Shown: positions 12,703 to 25,388, counted from the first letter of the stretch. The stretch: DNA of 64,000 nt from Dryomyza anilis (GCA_951804985.1 OX638130.1:122029593-122093592), one strand, 5' to 3'. Translations and numbers: made by a program. The notes: generated from the sequence alone by a model not told the origin.

Positions 12703-13325
12703 CCAGCAGAAAATGTCACCAATGATTCCTCAATGATTCCCAGTCAGGTCAGTAACATAGATGACCGATAGCATTTTCGCCCTGCAGAGATTGGATGATA
12801 TTTTCATACAAATGTCCTCTGATTCATGCATGATGTGGCATTAACGATGTCATGCACGTCATTCATCGAGGAAGTACAAATGTGTGTTATACATATATTT
12901 TTTTTAGTAAATTTTTTTTTTTATTATTTTCTTCTGTTCTCGTTTGGAATAGTATGTGTACTTGCTAATGTCAATAACCTACTTTAATAACGGCCATCAT
13001 CTATCAACATTACTACTGCTTATCATCTCGCTTCTATAAAAATTGGTCCCTCCATTTGCCTATGAATAATATGGGAAGGTGACATCGAACACAAAATAAC
13101 AACACGTGTATATTAATTTTCATCAATGACGTCATCAATAACATTTTATCAATGACAAATTTTTACAATGTTCTTGATATATGTATACATGACATATGGT
13201 GTATGACAACATTAATGCAATGTCATTTATGAAATAATTGTACACATGTTCATCAATGTCAAATTTTCGAATGTCCTCGATTTGTCATTGATGAATTTGT
13301 CGTCAATGATGTCATTTCGTGCTGG
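12703..13325. mobile_element. Inverted-repeat element with CCAGCA...AAATG ends
   Basis: Left CCAGCAGAAAATGTCACCAA and right, read inward, CCAGCACGAAATGACATCAT are imperfect inverted repeats. The interior is dense in ATGTCATTGATG-like words in both orientations. There is no coding sequence and the target duplication is not clear. Confidence 0.55.
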
Positions 13326-13527
13326 GGTTTTAGTAAAATTAATGTTATGTGAATAAGTAATTTGAGATATTCAAAAAAATATCCATTTCGACCGGTAAAG
13401 TAAAAATCTCCCGTTTTTCTAGTATCATCCAAGTTATAATGTCCTAAAACCGCTATATCCGCTGTGATGCTGATCTGAAATATATATCCAAATCAGCATT
13501 GACCGATTACGACAATTTTCAATACTA

Positions 13528-13729
13528 CACCCAGAAAAAAATACTATATAAATAATAGTTTTTTACTATTAAAAATAGTCAATAGGATAAATTATTATTA
13601 AATACTAGAAAATACAATGACATTGCCATTGAGTTTATATGAAAAGATTTATTTTTTGTATACTATTAAATCAATAATTGCCCTATTGACCAATTTTAAT
13701 GGATTTTGAAGAAGAATTTTTTCTGGGTG
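13528..13729. mobile_element. MITE, CACCCAGAAAAAAATA ends, TA flanks
   Basis: The ends CACCCAGAAAAAAATACTAT (left) and CACCCAGAAAAAATTCTTCT (right, read inward) are inverted repeats bordered by TA. The 202-bp interior has ACTATTAAAAATAGT-type palindromes. It has the same end pattern as the elements at 28032, 49349 and 61701. Confidence 0.75.
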
Positions 13730-13766
13730 TAAACAACGTATATACTCTAGAAATCTATATAGGCCA

Positions 13767-14672
13767 ACCCGAGTAGAAATTTACTTCAGGGGGCGATCAT
13801 TGTCTGATCAGGCTGCTCGATTCTGCAATAAGGTAATGATCAGGGGTTCACATCAGTGCCTGATTCAAATCGTGTCGCTATTCGAATTTGCTATCCTGAT
13901 CAGGTTGCCTGATTAGGCTTCCTGATCTTACCCTTATCCTGACCTTATATTATTCGATGTAAATACAAATTATTCTGAACTCCTAAACTAAAAATTAACC
14001 AGATTGGAGAAAGGGGAGTGGCACCTGCCATACATCCCATAAATTCAAAATGCTGTACCTTAGTACAAATGTTATCGATTCTAATTAAACTTTAAATGTT
14101 GATGTTACTTATCTAACCAAAACTCACTACACCAAACTCACCACACTAAAAATCACCATACCAAAATTCACCATACCAAAATTAAATTTCAAACCTCTGC
14201 ACCAAATTCCTTAAAATTTGAAATATATGTCGTAGAAACCCAGGAAAAGTTAACAAACTCAATCAAATTTGCAAAAATAAATACTAAAAATATTCTTTGT
14301 ATTAATTAAATCACTCCATATCCTTTCATTCACAACATTTTTTGCACGAGTCGTGCACGGGTCCAGCTAGTTTATTTATTCGAATATTTTATTAGAATAA
14401 GTTTTTTTTCAGCGAATTATATTATAAAAGGCTTTTAAGAACATCTCAATTAATACGATATCCAACAGTTTTTTCATAAGTGTCAGATCAGGATCCATTA
14501 AATATGCTTTAGATAAAGATTTTCTCAGGTTTCCTTACGTAGATTTCAAATTAAGATTACGCTAGTCAATCCTGATCAGGATCATTTCAGGTGGCCTTTG
14601 GTAGGAATGCCTTATCGTATTCTGATCAGGGACGGATGCGAAATAAGGCTAACCTTTACCAATTTCCACACA
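13767..14672. mobile_element. Second copy of the CCCGAGTGG element, inverted and interrupted
   Basis: The ends ACCCGAGTAGAAATTTACTT and AATTTCCACACAGGT are diverged forms of the 10441-11113 ends. The interior follows that copy in reverse complement (CCTGATCAGGTTGCCTGAT; GGTGGCCTTTGGTAGG; GACGGATGCGAAATAAGG). A Helitron-like insertion occupies about 13981-14370. Confidence 0.7.
13981..14370 (+). mobile_element. Non-autonomous Helitron-like element (3' end clear)
   Basis: The 3' end has the Helitron pattern: a short hairpin (GCACGAGTCGTGC, 14344-14356), a brief spacer, then CTAG, followed by T in the flank. The likely 5' end begins TC at 13981. The interior has repeated ACCAAAACTCAC / ACCATACCAAAATTCACC words. 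It interrupts the 13767-14672 element, whose uninterrupted relative is at 10441-11113, which supports a genuine insertion with few-base uncertainty at the 5' end. Confidence 0.65.
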
Positions 14673-15402
14673 GGTAACTCTTTACACTAACTGACATAAT
14701 GCTTTGCAAATTTGAATAAATTTTGAATTTACACTTAATTCTGACTGAAAAGAAACCCTTAATACAACAAATACAAATAGAACAAAGAAGTTGTAAATAA
14801 AACCACAACGACAATACGGATAAAAACTGCATTTTCTTTTGATATCATCGGTAATGTAAAAAAGGACCTGAGGTTCATGTGACGAAGGTGTGGTACACTT
14901 CCGTTAATTATTAATAGGTTTACTTTACTTACCTTATTTATCCAAATGGAATTTATATAATATTGGTAATTTTATAACACAAAATTAATTAAATTTTTAT
15001 TCGTTTTTTTTTAGAACTATTTCCAAAAATACCAGCTCCCAATATCAATTCCACAACCCAATTATAACGCAATTGCAAACTCTCTAAACTTAGCTTTGCG
15101 TGCGCAAAATGTTCTAATAATTAAAAATTTCTCTGAATTTTAGACATCAATTGCAGCTGAATATATACTATCAATGAATTCGAAATGCCAATGAGTTTTA
15201 TTTTAAAACGAGCGACTGTTTTTTTTCCACGAAAACTCATTAGCTGCATTTGGCTGAAACACGAATAGTCAGTTAGTTCGTAATTCTTGTGTTGCCCATA
15301 ACAACAACAGCACAGTTATAATTATTTTTGCAATTAAAACATTTTATCTATTTTCTGAAATCATTTGCTGCCATTTTAACCGTGTTTGTTTTCTATTTGC
15401 AG
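14673..15402. other. AT-rich intron of Ptpmeg2 upstream of the first visible exon
   Basis: It has no recognisable repeat family or exon. It ends in a polypyrimidine tract and the TTTGCAG acceptor at 15402. Confidence 0.6.
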
Positions 15403-18400
15403 GGTGGCTATCCAGCACGTCTGAAAAAGGTGCTAATCGTGACGGCGCCCCTATGGTTTAAGGCACCCTTCAAGATACTGCGTTTGTTTGTGCGCGAAAA
15501 ACTGCGCGAGCGCGTGTTCACGGTGTCCGTTCCCACACTGAGTCTGCACGTGCCACGCAAAGCGCTGCCCACACTCTTAGGCGGCACCTTGTTGAACGAT
15601 CACTCCACATGGTTGCAACATTGCCGCAAATCGATGACGAATCGTGAAGACGAACTACTGGCCAACATCGGGCAACCGGCACTGAACTGCAGCAGCAACA
15701 ACAGCAGCGGCATCACCATCAACAATCACATCACAATTGCAGCGACAGCAATAGCAACAGACGCGACCAACAATTGCGAACGTGGCATCATTGCGGGCAG
15801 CAACGACGACGAGGACGAACCCAACGAGAATATAACAATCAACGGTATTACAACCAGCAACAAAACAACACCAACAGCGGCGACAACAAAGGCGACAGCA
15901 GCAGTAACTGCATCGCTGACAAACGGCACCAACATCAACGCCAGCCGCCTAACAGTCAACAGCAGCGAAGTGGTGCTGAACGGCGGTGGCTCCAACACAA
16001 CGACGATAAGCAGTGAATTTTGGTCGGAGAATCCGCCAAGTAGTGCCTCGTCGGGTTTTAGTGATGACGACAGTCTGGCCGGGGCAGAGGGAGATCCAAA
16101 AACAATTGAACAAATTGTTCAAATGGTGAGGGAGCGTGGACGCAATGGCTTGATACAGGAATATGGCGAGATACGCAGCAGGGCGCCGGAGGGCACCTTC
16201 GTGCATGCAAAGTAAGTGAAGAAATTAAGGCTTTCAGGCATTTATATTAATTGTTTTATTTCTGTATTCCCCCGTTGCAGAATGCGTAATAATCTGACCA
16301 AGAATCGGTACACAGATGTGCTCTGCTATGATCATAGCCGAGTGGTGCTGGCGCAGGAAAATGGCGAAGAGAACTCCGACTATATTAATGCCAATTTCGT
16401 TGATGGCTACAAGCAGAAGAATGCCTATATTTCAACTCAAGGTACTTAATAACAACAACTTCAACTGACAAATACTAAATTAAGCAGAGTGAAAACTTCA
16501 AAATGTCGTCTTTAAAATATGCCAAACGCATTTGTTATGCGTGTCATGTGCGCCCAACTTAATTTCAAATTTTTGTTTTCTGTTCTTTTTGTACACTTGG
16601 TTTGGCGCAGTTGTGTCAAGGACATGCTGCATAGTGAGTGCCGCGCCACATCAATAATTCCGACATGATAAATAAGCGCACAAGTGTCGCATGGACTCAT
16701 CTTTGTGCACGAGTCCATTCCGGCCACGACGATGATGTTAACGAACGTCCTTGTGTGTGCAGCGCAGTTATTGATTTTGGTTTGCAATGAAGTCATACAA
16801 ATGCTTTCACTAAGTGGGCTGCTCCGCACATTGATTATTTATTTAATAGACAAACGGCTGATGCAGCAGAAGATATATTTAAATGTCATGCTGTTAATTA
16901 CGCAGAAACATTTGCTTTCGGTTCACAGTCTTCTGGACTGATTGGCGTTTGAATATTGAAAAATGTTTGTCGTAACAAGCGGAGCATAAATGTTTATTGA
17001 ACTGTTCAGGATTAGTAAATGGAGAAATGGCAAACCAGGGAAATGACAATTTGAATTGGAAACTTCCTAAAGAAAATCGTCAACATATGCAGTAATTGTT
17101 TTAAATTTATTACTTAAACTTCTATTTAGACGAGATACTCATACCGCTCAAAACAATCAATACCACATATATAATCTAGAATAAATTGTCGCGGAGACTT
17201 AGGTCGTTCCCCCACGAGGAATTTTAAATGCTACTATAAAATTTTGCGATTATATTAAATGTAAATATTTGTGCTTCGAGGAAAATAAAAAATATTATAT
17301 TGAATTTAGTTCGTGTAGTTTAATAGTTGAGTTTCCATTTCTTCATGTGTAAACTACAGATCTATTTCAAAAAATAATAATTACCACAATCCTACACTTT
17401 TAAATATATTTGCAAATTATATTGGCCGTAATATGTGTGGCATCTTTTGGTAAAATCGATTTGTTTTTTGTATTTTCCCTATTAGAAAACATATCGAACC
17501 CTCTTACGAAGACCCACACGTTTCAATTTTCTTACGAAAAAACAGCACGTAACTACGAAAAGAAAGAAAGCATAAGTTCAATTTCAGGAAACGAAGCATA
17601 ACTTTATTTTCACCACGAAAAGAAACACTTACATTTAGCTACGAAAAACAGCACATCTATCATTGCGCCAAGAATAAAAGCATATATATTTCTTCAAGAA
17701 AGTTATATCAGTAGGCTGTTTTATGCACAGGAGCAAACAGAGTTGGAAAAAAATGTTCCTTCGGGATTTGATCAGAACACACTTGTGTTTTTGGAAATTT
17801 GGGTTACGTTGGGATTTGTTCAGAACCTGCTTGCGTCATTGTTCTTCTTTTTGGAAAAATTTGTTCTTTTGGGATTTGGTCAGAACCCACTTGTGTCATT
17901 GGACATTGACGCAAGTAGGTTCTGGCCAAATCGCACCTGCAATTGTAATTATCCCCATTAGAAGAACTTCATAAAAAAAAGTTCCAATGACGCACCTGGA
18001 TGTGAATCTATTACTCATTGGAACAGTTTCATCAAGTTTCATTTGGTCAAAATACACTACCACCATCATCATTAATATTTTGTGCCTTCTTACCCAAAAA
18101 ATTGTCGATTGGGATATCTGTATCGAAAATACATATATGCTGTTATTCGTGTTGAAATTAAAAATGTGCTTTTGTTCGTAGAAAAAATATAAATGTGTTT
18201 CTATTCGTGGGAAAGATTAAGTTATTCTTCTGTTCGTGGAGAAAATGAGCATAAGTTTTTTTCGTGACTAAACTAATTTACTGTTTCTTTTCGTGGATTA
18301 AATAAACATATGCTTGTTTTAAAGAAACATTTTTTTAATGTGCTATTTTTCGTAAGAAAAATGAAACGTGTCGGTTTTCATAAGAGGCGTTGATATGATC

Positions 18401-21400
18401 TTCATCCGAGCATGTTAGTTATATGACCGGTCAGATTATCATAAGGTAAAAATACAATATTTACCGATATTTCTACTAGGGATTGAAATAATTCAAAATG
18501 TAGATAGGCGGTATGGCCTTTTTTTAGTTGAGGGTATCGTCGTACTTTTATATATGTAAAATTGTAAAATTGATATATTCAATTTTTTTCGAGTTCGTGC
18601 AAAATACGTTCTTTAGACTGACAATGACTTTGTATGAATTTTATTTATATAATTTTATTGAAAACATCAACCCCTAAAAATGCACTGTTGGATGAGAAAA
18701 TCCATATGGAGTTTTCTGCGAAATACGAATTTGGAAAATAAACTCGCTGGAATCACAAAATCGTACACAAATCGACAATTTGAAAATTGAATTGAAATGC
18801 CGTCTCCCAAGAGCTCTCGGTAAAGAATTGTCTAAGCGAAGTATTGTATAGAAATTAATATTAATGCGAAGAATTATAGTGGTGAAAAATTATCCGGGGA
18901 AATAATTTTCTCGAAAAAGAGTTCTAGGTGAGAATTGTGCGGAGAAGAATTGTTTTGGCGAAAAATTGTCTCAGACAGAATTGTCTTAATAAATAATTGT
19001 CTCAGCGAAGAATTTTATCTCAGGAATGAATTGTCAAGTGAGGTTGTCCGTAATCTGAAATATTTATACTAAAATCCTATCGCAATTCGATTGAAATCTG
19101 TGACAGAAAGCCCGAATGTGTCTGTTTTTCAATGTGCCTTAGAAAAATTTCATAAAACTTGATAAATTTAAAAGACTTTAAAAACTTAAATTAAGCACTA
19201 AATCTATTATAATGGAAGCAGAGTCTATATTGAATAAAATATGACTATATATTTCAAGCCAGAAAGTTTTCTTTATTAGTTTATTTAATTATTTTTTGTT
19301 ATTTGCTACAACTTTTTACCAAGCATCAAAACATTTCTCATTGCAGGTCCATTACCAAAGACATCCCAAGACTTTTGGCGTATGATCTGGGAACAACATT
19401 GTTTAGTTATAGTGATGACAACGCGCGTCATGGAACGCGGACGCGTCAAATGCGGTCAATATTGGGAACCAGTTGAAGATAGTTCCTTAGAATTTGGAAA
19501 TTTCCATGTGCGAACACTTAGTATAGAATCGAATGAAGCCTATACAGTGGCCTCATTAGAATTGAGAAATATAAAGGTAAAGAAAATTAGCACAATATTT
19601 TGTTGCTTTTATTAATTTAATAAACATTCTATACGTTTTATGACTTTTTCGCGCACACACACAGACTGAAGAGATAAGGAACGTATCACATTGGCAGTTC
19701 ACAAGCTGGCCCGATTATGGTGTGCCCAGTTCGGCAATAGCGATGTTAAATTTCCTACAAAAAGTGCGTGATAAACAAGCTCAAATGGTGAAAGCGCTGG
19801 GTGATACCTGGGCCGGACATACGCGTGGGCCACCCATTGTGGTGCACTGCAGTGCGGGTATTGGTAGAACAGGTAATTTAGATAATTTTTAAATATTTCA
19901 TTTATTTTATAGTTATTTTATAATTCATTGATGTGTTTATTAATTTAAGAACGAAAGCGGAAAATTTGTTATACACAGCATATTTAAAAAAGTAGAAAAA
20001 TAATAGAAATTTCGTATTTAGTTTGCACTGTATAGTCATATGTAATTTTATTTTTTTGTTTGTTTATCATAAAATCTACAACATTTCCAAATGGAATTCA
20101 GAAATATTCAATTTATATTAAAAAGACATCAATTGTATTACAGAAATTCCATTTGTAATTCAAAAGACATCAAATTTTAATTCAGAAATTCCATTTGAAA
20201 TTCAAAGGACATCAAATATGATGCAGAAATTCCAATTGTAATGCAAAAGACATCATTTATAATCCAGAAATTCCATTTGAAATAAAGAAGACATCAATTA
20301 TAATGCACAAAATCCATTTTTTATTCAAAAGACATCATTTATAATTCAGAAATTCCTTTTGTTTATAAGACATCTATTGTAATTCAGAAATTACATTTGA
20401 AATTTAAAAGACATGATTTATAATCCATACATTCCATTTGAAATTCAGAAGACATCAATTTTAATGCAGAAATTCCATTTGTAATTCAAAAGACAGAAAT
20501 TCTATTTACAATTCTAAAGACATAACATTTTAATTCAGAAATTCCATTTGTAATTCAAAAAACTTTTTTTGAAATTCAAAAATTCCATTTGAAATTCAAA
20601 AGACATCAATTATAATTCAGGTGTTCAAAGAACATCAAATATAATGCAGACATTTTTTTTGTAATTCAAAAGACATCAATTATACTTCAGAGATTCCTTT
20701 TGTAATTCAAAAGACATGAATTGTAATTCAGAAACTGCATTTGAAATTCAAAAGACATCTATTGTAATTCAGAAATTCCATTAGAAATTCAAAAAACATC
20801 AATTTTAATTCAAAAATTCCATTTGAAATTCAAAAGACATCGATTATAATTCAGAAATTCCATTTGTAATACAAAAGACATCTATTCTAATTCTGAAATT
20901 TCATTTGTAATTCAAGAGACATAAATTGTAATTCAGAAACTACATTTGAAATTCAAAAGACGATCATTTATAATCCAGAAATTCCCTTTAAGAATACATC
21001 AATTATAATGCAGAAATTTTGTAATACAAAACACATTAATTGTAATTCAGAAATTGCGTTTGAAATTCAAAAGACATAAATTGTAATTCAGAAACTACAT
21101 TTGAAATTCGAAATTATCCAGAAATTCCATTTGAAATTCAGAAGACATCATTTATAATGCAGAAATTCCATTTGTAATACAAAACACATTAATTGTAATT
21201 CAGAAACTGCATTTGAAATTCAAAAGACATCTATTGTAATTCAGAAATTCCATTTGTTTAATTTTTTTTTATTATTATTAATTTTAAATATTTTTATTTT
21301 CTCCCCTATTAGGCACCTTCATCACCCTGGACATTTGCATATCGCGCCTCGAGGATGTGGGCACTGCAGACATACGCGGCACCGTGGAGAAGATACGCGC

Positions 21401-21539
21401 CCAGCGTGCCTACTCGATACAAATGCCCGATCAGTATGTCTTCTGCCATCTGGCACTGATCGAATATGCGATATCGCACGACATGTTGCAGTCGGCCGAT
21501 CTGTCCGGCTTCGATAATAGAGACGATGAATCCGAATGA
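15403..21539 (+). CDS. Ptpmeg2: PTP-Meg2 (PTPN9-like) protein tyrosine phosphatase, 3' part
   Basis: This is a non-receptor tyrosine phosphatase with an N-terminal Sec14/CRAL-TRIO lipid-binding domain, a family linked to secretory-vesicle membranes. Exons are 15403-16211, 16281-16441, 19347-19576, 19665-19872 and 21313-21539; all junctions are GT-AG and in frame, giving 544 visible residues. Visible residues 1-75 ([19 protein letters not shown]...) are the C-terminal half of Sec14. Residues 80-232 are a Thr/Asn/Ser-rich, low-complexity linker. The phosphatase domain starts near 235 and has the KNRY loop in exon 2, the WPD loop (SWPDYGVP, 415-417), the P-loop [10 protein letters not shown] with catalytic Cys462, and the Q-loop QMPDQY. 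The in-frame sequence before 15403 is intronic: a clean TTTGCAG acceptor precedes GGT. Exons for the first half of Sec14 are not found upstream, so they lie outside and the preceding intron is at least 15 kb. All catalytic motifs are intact. Confidence 0.95.
16442..17498. other. Ptpmeg2 intron, left part
   Basis: Intron sequence; 16600-16830 is less AT-rich but has no splice-compatible phosphatase coding. The exons on either side (ending ISTQG and starting [10 protein letters not shown]) join in frame without it. Confidence 0.6.
17499..18388. mobile_element. Foldback element in the second visible Ptpmeg2 intron
   Basis: The left arm contains CTCTTACGAAGACCCACACG and TTTCTTACGAAAAAACAGCA. The right arm is its inverse (ATTTTTCGTAAGAAAAATG, GTGTCGGTTTTCATAAGAG). 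Both arms are built of CACGAAAAGAAAC-like words. The centre (17740-17930) has three loose repeats of GGGATTTGATCAGAACACAC type plus an inverted one. No coding evidence was found. Confidence 0.65.
18389..19346. other. Ptpmeg2 intron, right part
   Basis: Intron sequence. A GAAGAATTGT / GCGAAGAATT word recurs several times between 18810 and 19030, probably a worn short tandem repeat. Confidence 0.5.
20090..21258. repeat. Minisatellite, unit about 41 bp, in the last Ptpmeg2 intron
   Basis: The units alternate two words: AATTCAGAAATTCCATTTG and TAATTCAAAAGACATCAATT. Roughly 28 imperfect units run from about 20090 to 21258 with point changes and partial deletions. The tract fills most of the intron 19873-21312 and stops about 55 bp before the exon carrying the Q-loop. 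Confidence 0.9.
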
Positions 21540-23160
21540 ATGCAGAATGCAAGAGGAATAGAAAAAGAATTAGAAGATTAAAAAAAAGAAGAGAGAAACA
21601 AGCGATAAACACTATTAACTAAAAACTAAGTTATGAAGTAATATTATTGATTGATTTTGTTTTTTATTAATTAAAATGAGCTAATGATGATGATAGAATT
21701 TTTGCAAAGAATTAGGATTTTACGTTAATGAGAATGAAAATGAGAGAAAAAGCAAAGCAAATTAATAAAATAAATTTTATGCATATAAAAATGTTATAAA
21801 TAATACAATGATGAAATGCAGAAAAGGCAAAACAACCTACCTAAGTACACTGTACACTTTTGTAACTCAAACAGAGCATAGTTGAATTTTGTTTTTCGAG
21901 TTTAGTGTTTGAAGCGACAGACGCGTACATTTTTCAAATAAACTACAGTGCATTCTTTGCTAAAATTTTTGTTATAAAAGCTGGTATTTGGTATTGTTGG
22001 TCAATTCGAAACACACTACTTCACGCCAAACATAAAGAGACGTGGCGTTAAACTAGAACAAACAAAAAGTAAAAACTATTTGTATACTAAACAGATTAAG
22101 AAAAATATAATACAAAAAAATTATAGCGCGATAGTAAAAATAAACAAAAATTAGTGATGTTGTGCAGTACAACGAAAGAAGAAGTGCAGATGGCTGTTAA
22201 ACAGACGATGATCACGATGATGTCGATTGAGATGAATGAAAAATATGCAAAATTCAACGCAGGCCAGACCACTACCGCAACCGTCCTCCAGACAAAAGCA
22301 GTGACTACAGAACACAAATTGAAATTTGTAAAGAACAAAAAAAATAAACTAAAAAAAAACAAGTAAAAGTAAAGATCTTCCTACAATCAAACACAACCAC
22401 AACAAGAAACTTTCTTCTACTTATTACTAAACATACATTTTCTCAATTGTCATTGTTTAATATATTGAAATTTTTGTATATTTTTAAGTAATTGCAACAA
22501 AATATGAAATAAATGATTACATTAAACATAAAAAAATCCAAAAGCATTGTAACGTTGTTGAAGTTAGCAGCAGAAGCAGCAGAACTTCTATAATATAAAT
22601 TAATTTAAATTTAAAAACAAATATATATATAAAATATGAATTTACCATAAATAATTGTATAAATTTTATTGTAATTTAGTTACATATGTATTTATGTTAT
22701 GTATGTATGTAGTTTAGTATATGGACAACGACGGCGTATACTTCTCTTCTCTCAACCTCGTAGCAATTAACTAAAACAAATAAATATTTGAATAAATAGT
22801 TTTTCGAGTTTGTTTGCAAATCAACATAAAAAGAAATTAAAAAGGAAAAACAAAAATGCTTGACTTGAAATTACGCTTGAAGTCGAGATGTGCGACGGAC
22901 GGACGGATGGACATGTAGAGAAAACAAACGCCCGTTTAAACCAATTTTATATATTTAAAATAATAATAATAACTACCAACGTAAATTATAATATAAAAAT
23001 CTATATATATATTATATATTTAGCTAAGCATTATATATTATTTAGTGGTAAAACAAATTTATTGTACTTTATTTAAAAATCAATCCAAGATATGGACTAT
23101 AATGAAACAAACGTAATGAAAATAAACTAAATTCTATATGAAGAAATGCAAAGTATTATT
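21540..23160 (+). other. Probable Ptpmeg2 3' UTR and downstream flank
   Basis: AT-rich sequence follows the stop codon without a recognisable gene. Several AATAAA hexamers occur (near 21938, 22508, 23122 and 23319), so the poly(A) site cannot be fixed. Short TGTATGTATGTA tracts lie near 22690-22712. Short open frames here are lysine- or phenylalanine-rich and look like chance. Confidence 0.5.
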
Positions 23161-23452
23161 AATGTTTTTTTGTTTGTTTTATATTTAAATAGCGAGAGTT
23201 AGTCGTCTGTCAAGTGTTTAGTTGTTTTAAAGAAAATTGCTTCAATTTTATTTACAACCCTATTTTTGTAATATTTTTTGAAAATATTTACATGTTAAAA
23301 TTGCTGAAAATCTAAATAAAATAATAAAGAAGAGTCTGCAAAACGACAACTTATATTTAATTCAAGTCTTTTAGCGTTAAGCAATAAAATGCTTGGAAAT
23401 TGATGATTTTGAAAATAAATTTAATAAACAAATATTTATTTGTGTTACTATT

Positions 23453-25197
23453 AATCCTGCTGATTTTGGAATCCGGCGGATTTGTTGTGGTGGGAGTCTA
23501 TACGATCCGCACTCGACTCACTTTTTCGGAGAAAATTTATTATTAAATCCGTGCGAGTTGAGATCCGCCTTGATACAATTATTCAAGGTAGAAATATTAG
23601 AGTTCTTGTTCTTCTTAGGCGTCCCGTGCTTCTGTCAAACGCCTGAAGATACTGTCAAACGCCTGAAGATACTGTCAAACGTCCCGTGCTTATGTCAAAA
23701 TGTTGTATGGGACAAGACATTTTTGTGAGAGGCGCTCTGGGATACTACTACCTTGTTATTGTATCATGAGATCCGCAAAAAGTACTCCGAATCTCAGTTG
23801 ACTATTGTGAAGTGTCAAATAATAAATAAATTCAATAAATAAACTCAAAACATATTCATACATTTTTAATAAAAACTTAATTTTTGGCCATTACAACCCA
23901 TGAAGGATTCCGCCGCAGTTATTACGCCACCCTGGTGCGCTCACTGGCGACAGATAAGCACTTCAAGCCCCACCAGTCGCTCCACCGAAGTTTCTTACGC
24001 CCTCTCCTACGTTGAACACCGCCGGATGCAGAATTGAACACTTTTTTGCTGGAGCGTTTTTATCTATATGCTCGACATGTCCAAGTCAGCAGGGGCGCTA
24101 TATATTAATGCACTCACACAGTTTGTCGTTTCATCTGATTCTGTACTCGTCGTCAATGGATTTCGGGTCATAGATTTTCTATAGAATTTTTCCCATTGGT
24201 TTTAGCAAGCGTCCATGCCTCAAGGCCATAGAGAATAACTGACACGAGAGCAACCTCCCTTCCTCAATTGCCTACTGAGCCCAATTTTAGCACCTGCTGT
24301 TCAGAAATGGTATTTTATTCCTGTTGATGCTGGTTCCTCGGCAGACGAAGTCCTTTATGGCTTCGAAATTGTGGTGTCAATAGCTATCGGGGGCAACACT
24401 CATAGGCTTTGTAGAAGCGCTCGTAGAAGACCTGTTTGATTTTGTTGTCCTTCTAGTTCGTCGGAGCATGCTCTCAAATTAGTCTAATAAAGAATGATTA
24501 TGAATTGATACCGATTGCAATGTTCACGGTGTGAATCTGCAGACAAGATGGTGCAGTGTATTTCCGACTACAAATGCCCAACCAAATTCGTACCTCTCCG
24601 TATGACTCCTGTAATGGATGTCACAGGTTTTAAACATCGCATTTCCTAGATTGCGCTGATGTCAGTCGTCTTTTTCATGGACATCAATAATCCCTATAAA
24701 TGGTTCGGATGTTTCAGGTGTATATCCGTAAATCATGGTATATTATACGTTTGCGTGGGTTGTCATAGTGTTTTCGGGTTGGTGTCTGTCTTATCAAAAC
24801 CCCCATTTTGGAGGTCCAAAATCCCTGTTTCGTTTTCCCCGATGATACCTCCTCCCCGATATTCAGGTGTTTGCTCAGTTAAAGGTGTTCACTTACGCGA
24901 GGGTGGAAATAGAAGTTATGTAGGATATGCTATGATAAACTATTTAACACTACACCATTATAAATCCACAATAAATACAAATATAATTAATTTCATTTCG
25001 AATTCCCCTTAAATTCAATGCGGATTTAAAGTGATAACATTTATATGAACATCGGATTGTTTGCGTTTTCAATAATAAAATATTTTATTCTGAATCCGTT
25101 CATTTTGCTACCGGCGTTTTGAATAATTAAAATATGAGAAAATTTTGATATATTCCCGCCGCAACAAATCCGCCGGATTCCATAATCAGCATGATTA
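23453..25197. mobile_element. 1.7-kb element with about 43-bp inverted repeats
   Basis: Left AATCCTGCTGATTTTGGAAT, CCGGCGGATTTGTTG and right, read inward, AATCATGCTGATTATGGAAT, CCGGCGGATTTGTTG are inverted repeats continuing to GGTGGGA / GGCGGGA. The interior is GC-richer than the surroundings and holds RTE-like reverse-transcriptase remains on the minus strand. Just inside the left end, 23630-23690 repeats CGCCTGAAGATACTGTCAAA. No transposase is recognised. Confidence 0.65.
23890..24385 (-). pseudogene. Decayed RTE-like non-LTR reverse transcriptase C-terminus
   Basis: Reading the minus strand with frameshifts and stops, blocks typical of RTE-type C-termini appear in order: EAIKDFVCRGTSIN (family: ..DFVYLGT.IN), a stretch equivalent to LYG.E.WT near 24205-24235, DDEYRIR near 24140-24155, and LGHVEHIDKNAPAKK near 24020-24085 (family: LGHV.RM....PAKK). 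No open frame remains. It sits inside the inverted-repeat element 23453-25197, either as a nested insertion or as captured sequence. Confidence 0.6.
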
Positions 25198-25388
25198 TAA
25201 GTATACTTATAAATATACGAATCTGTGGCAATTAAAAAATGGACTTACAGTCCATTAACACAATACGATATGTACGATTGTCAGGTGACTCGAATTAATG
25301 AGACTTTGGTGTTTCTTTTGCAACATTTCTTTGAAAGGTAAAATGTAAAATTATTCATTTCATTAAAATATTTAATATTTCGTAACTA

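Noticed and set aside
15726..16206. Minus-strand and other-frame open readings across the phosphatase exon
   Set aside because: They are shadows of the low-complexity linker coding; the plus-strand frame is tied to clear Sec14 and phosphatase motifs.
20090..21258. CRISPR-like array
   Set aside because: The units are imperfect, contiguous and lack constant repeats separated by unique spacers, and this is a eukaryotic intron.
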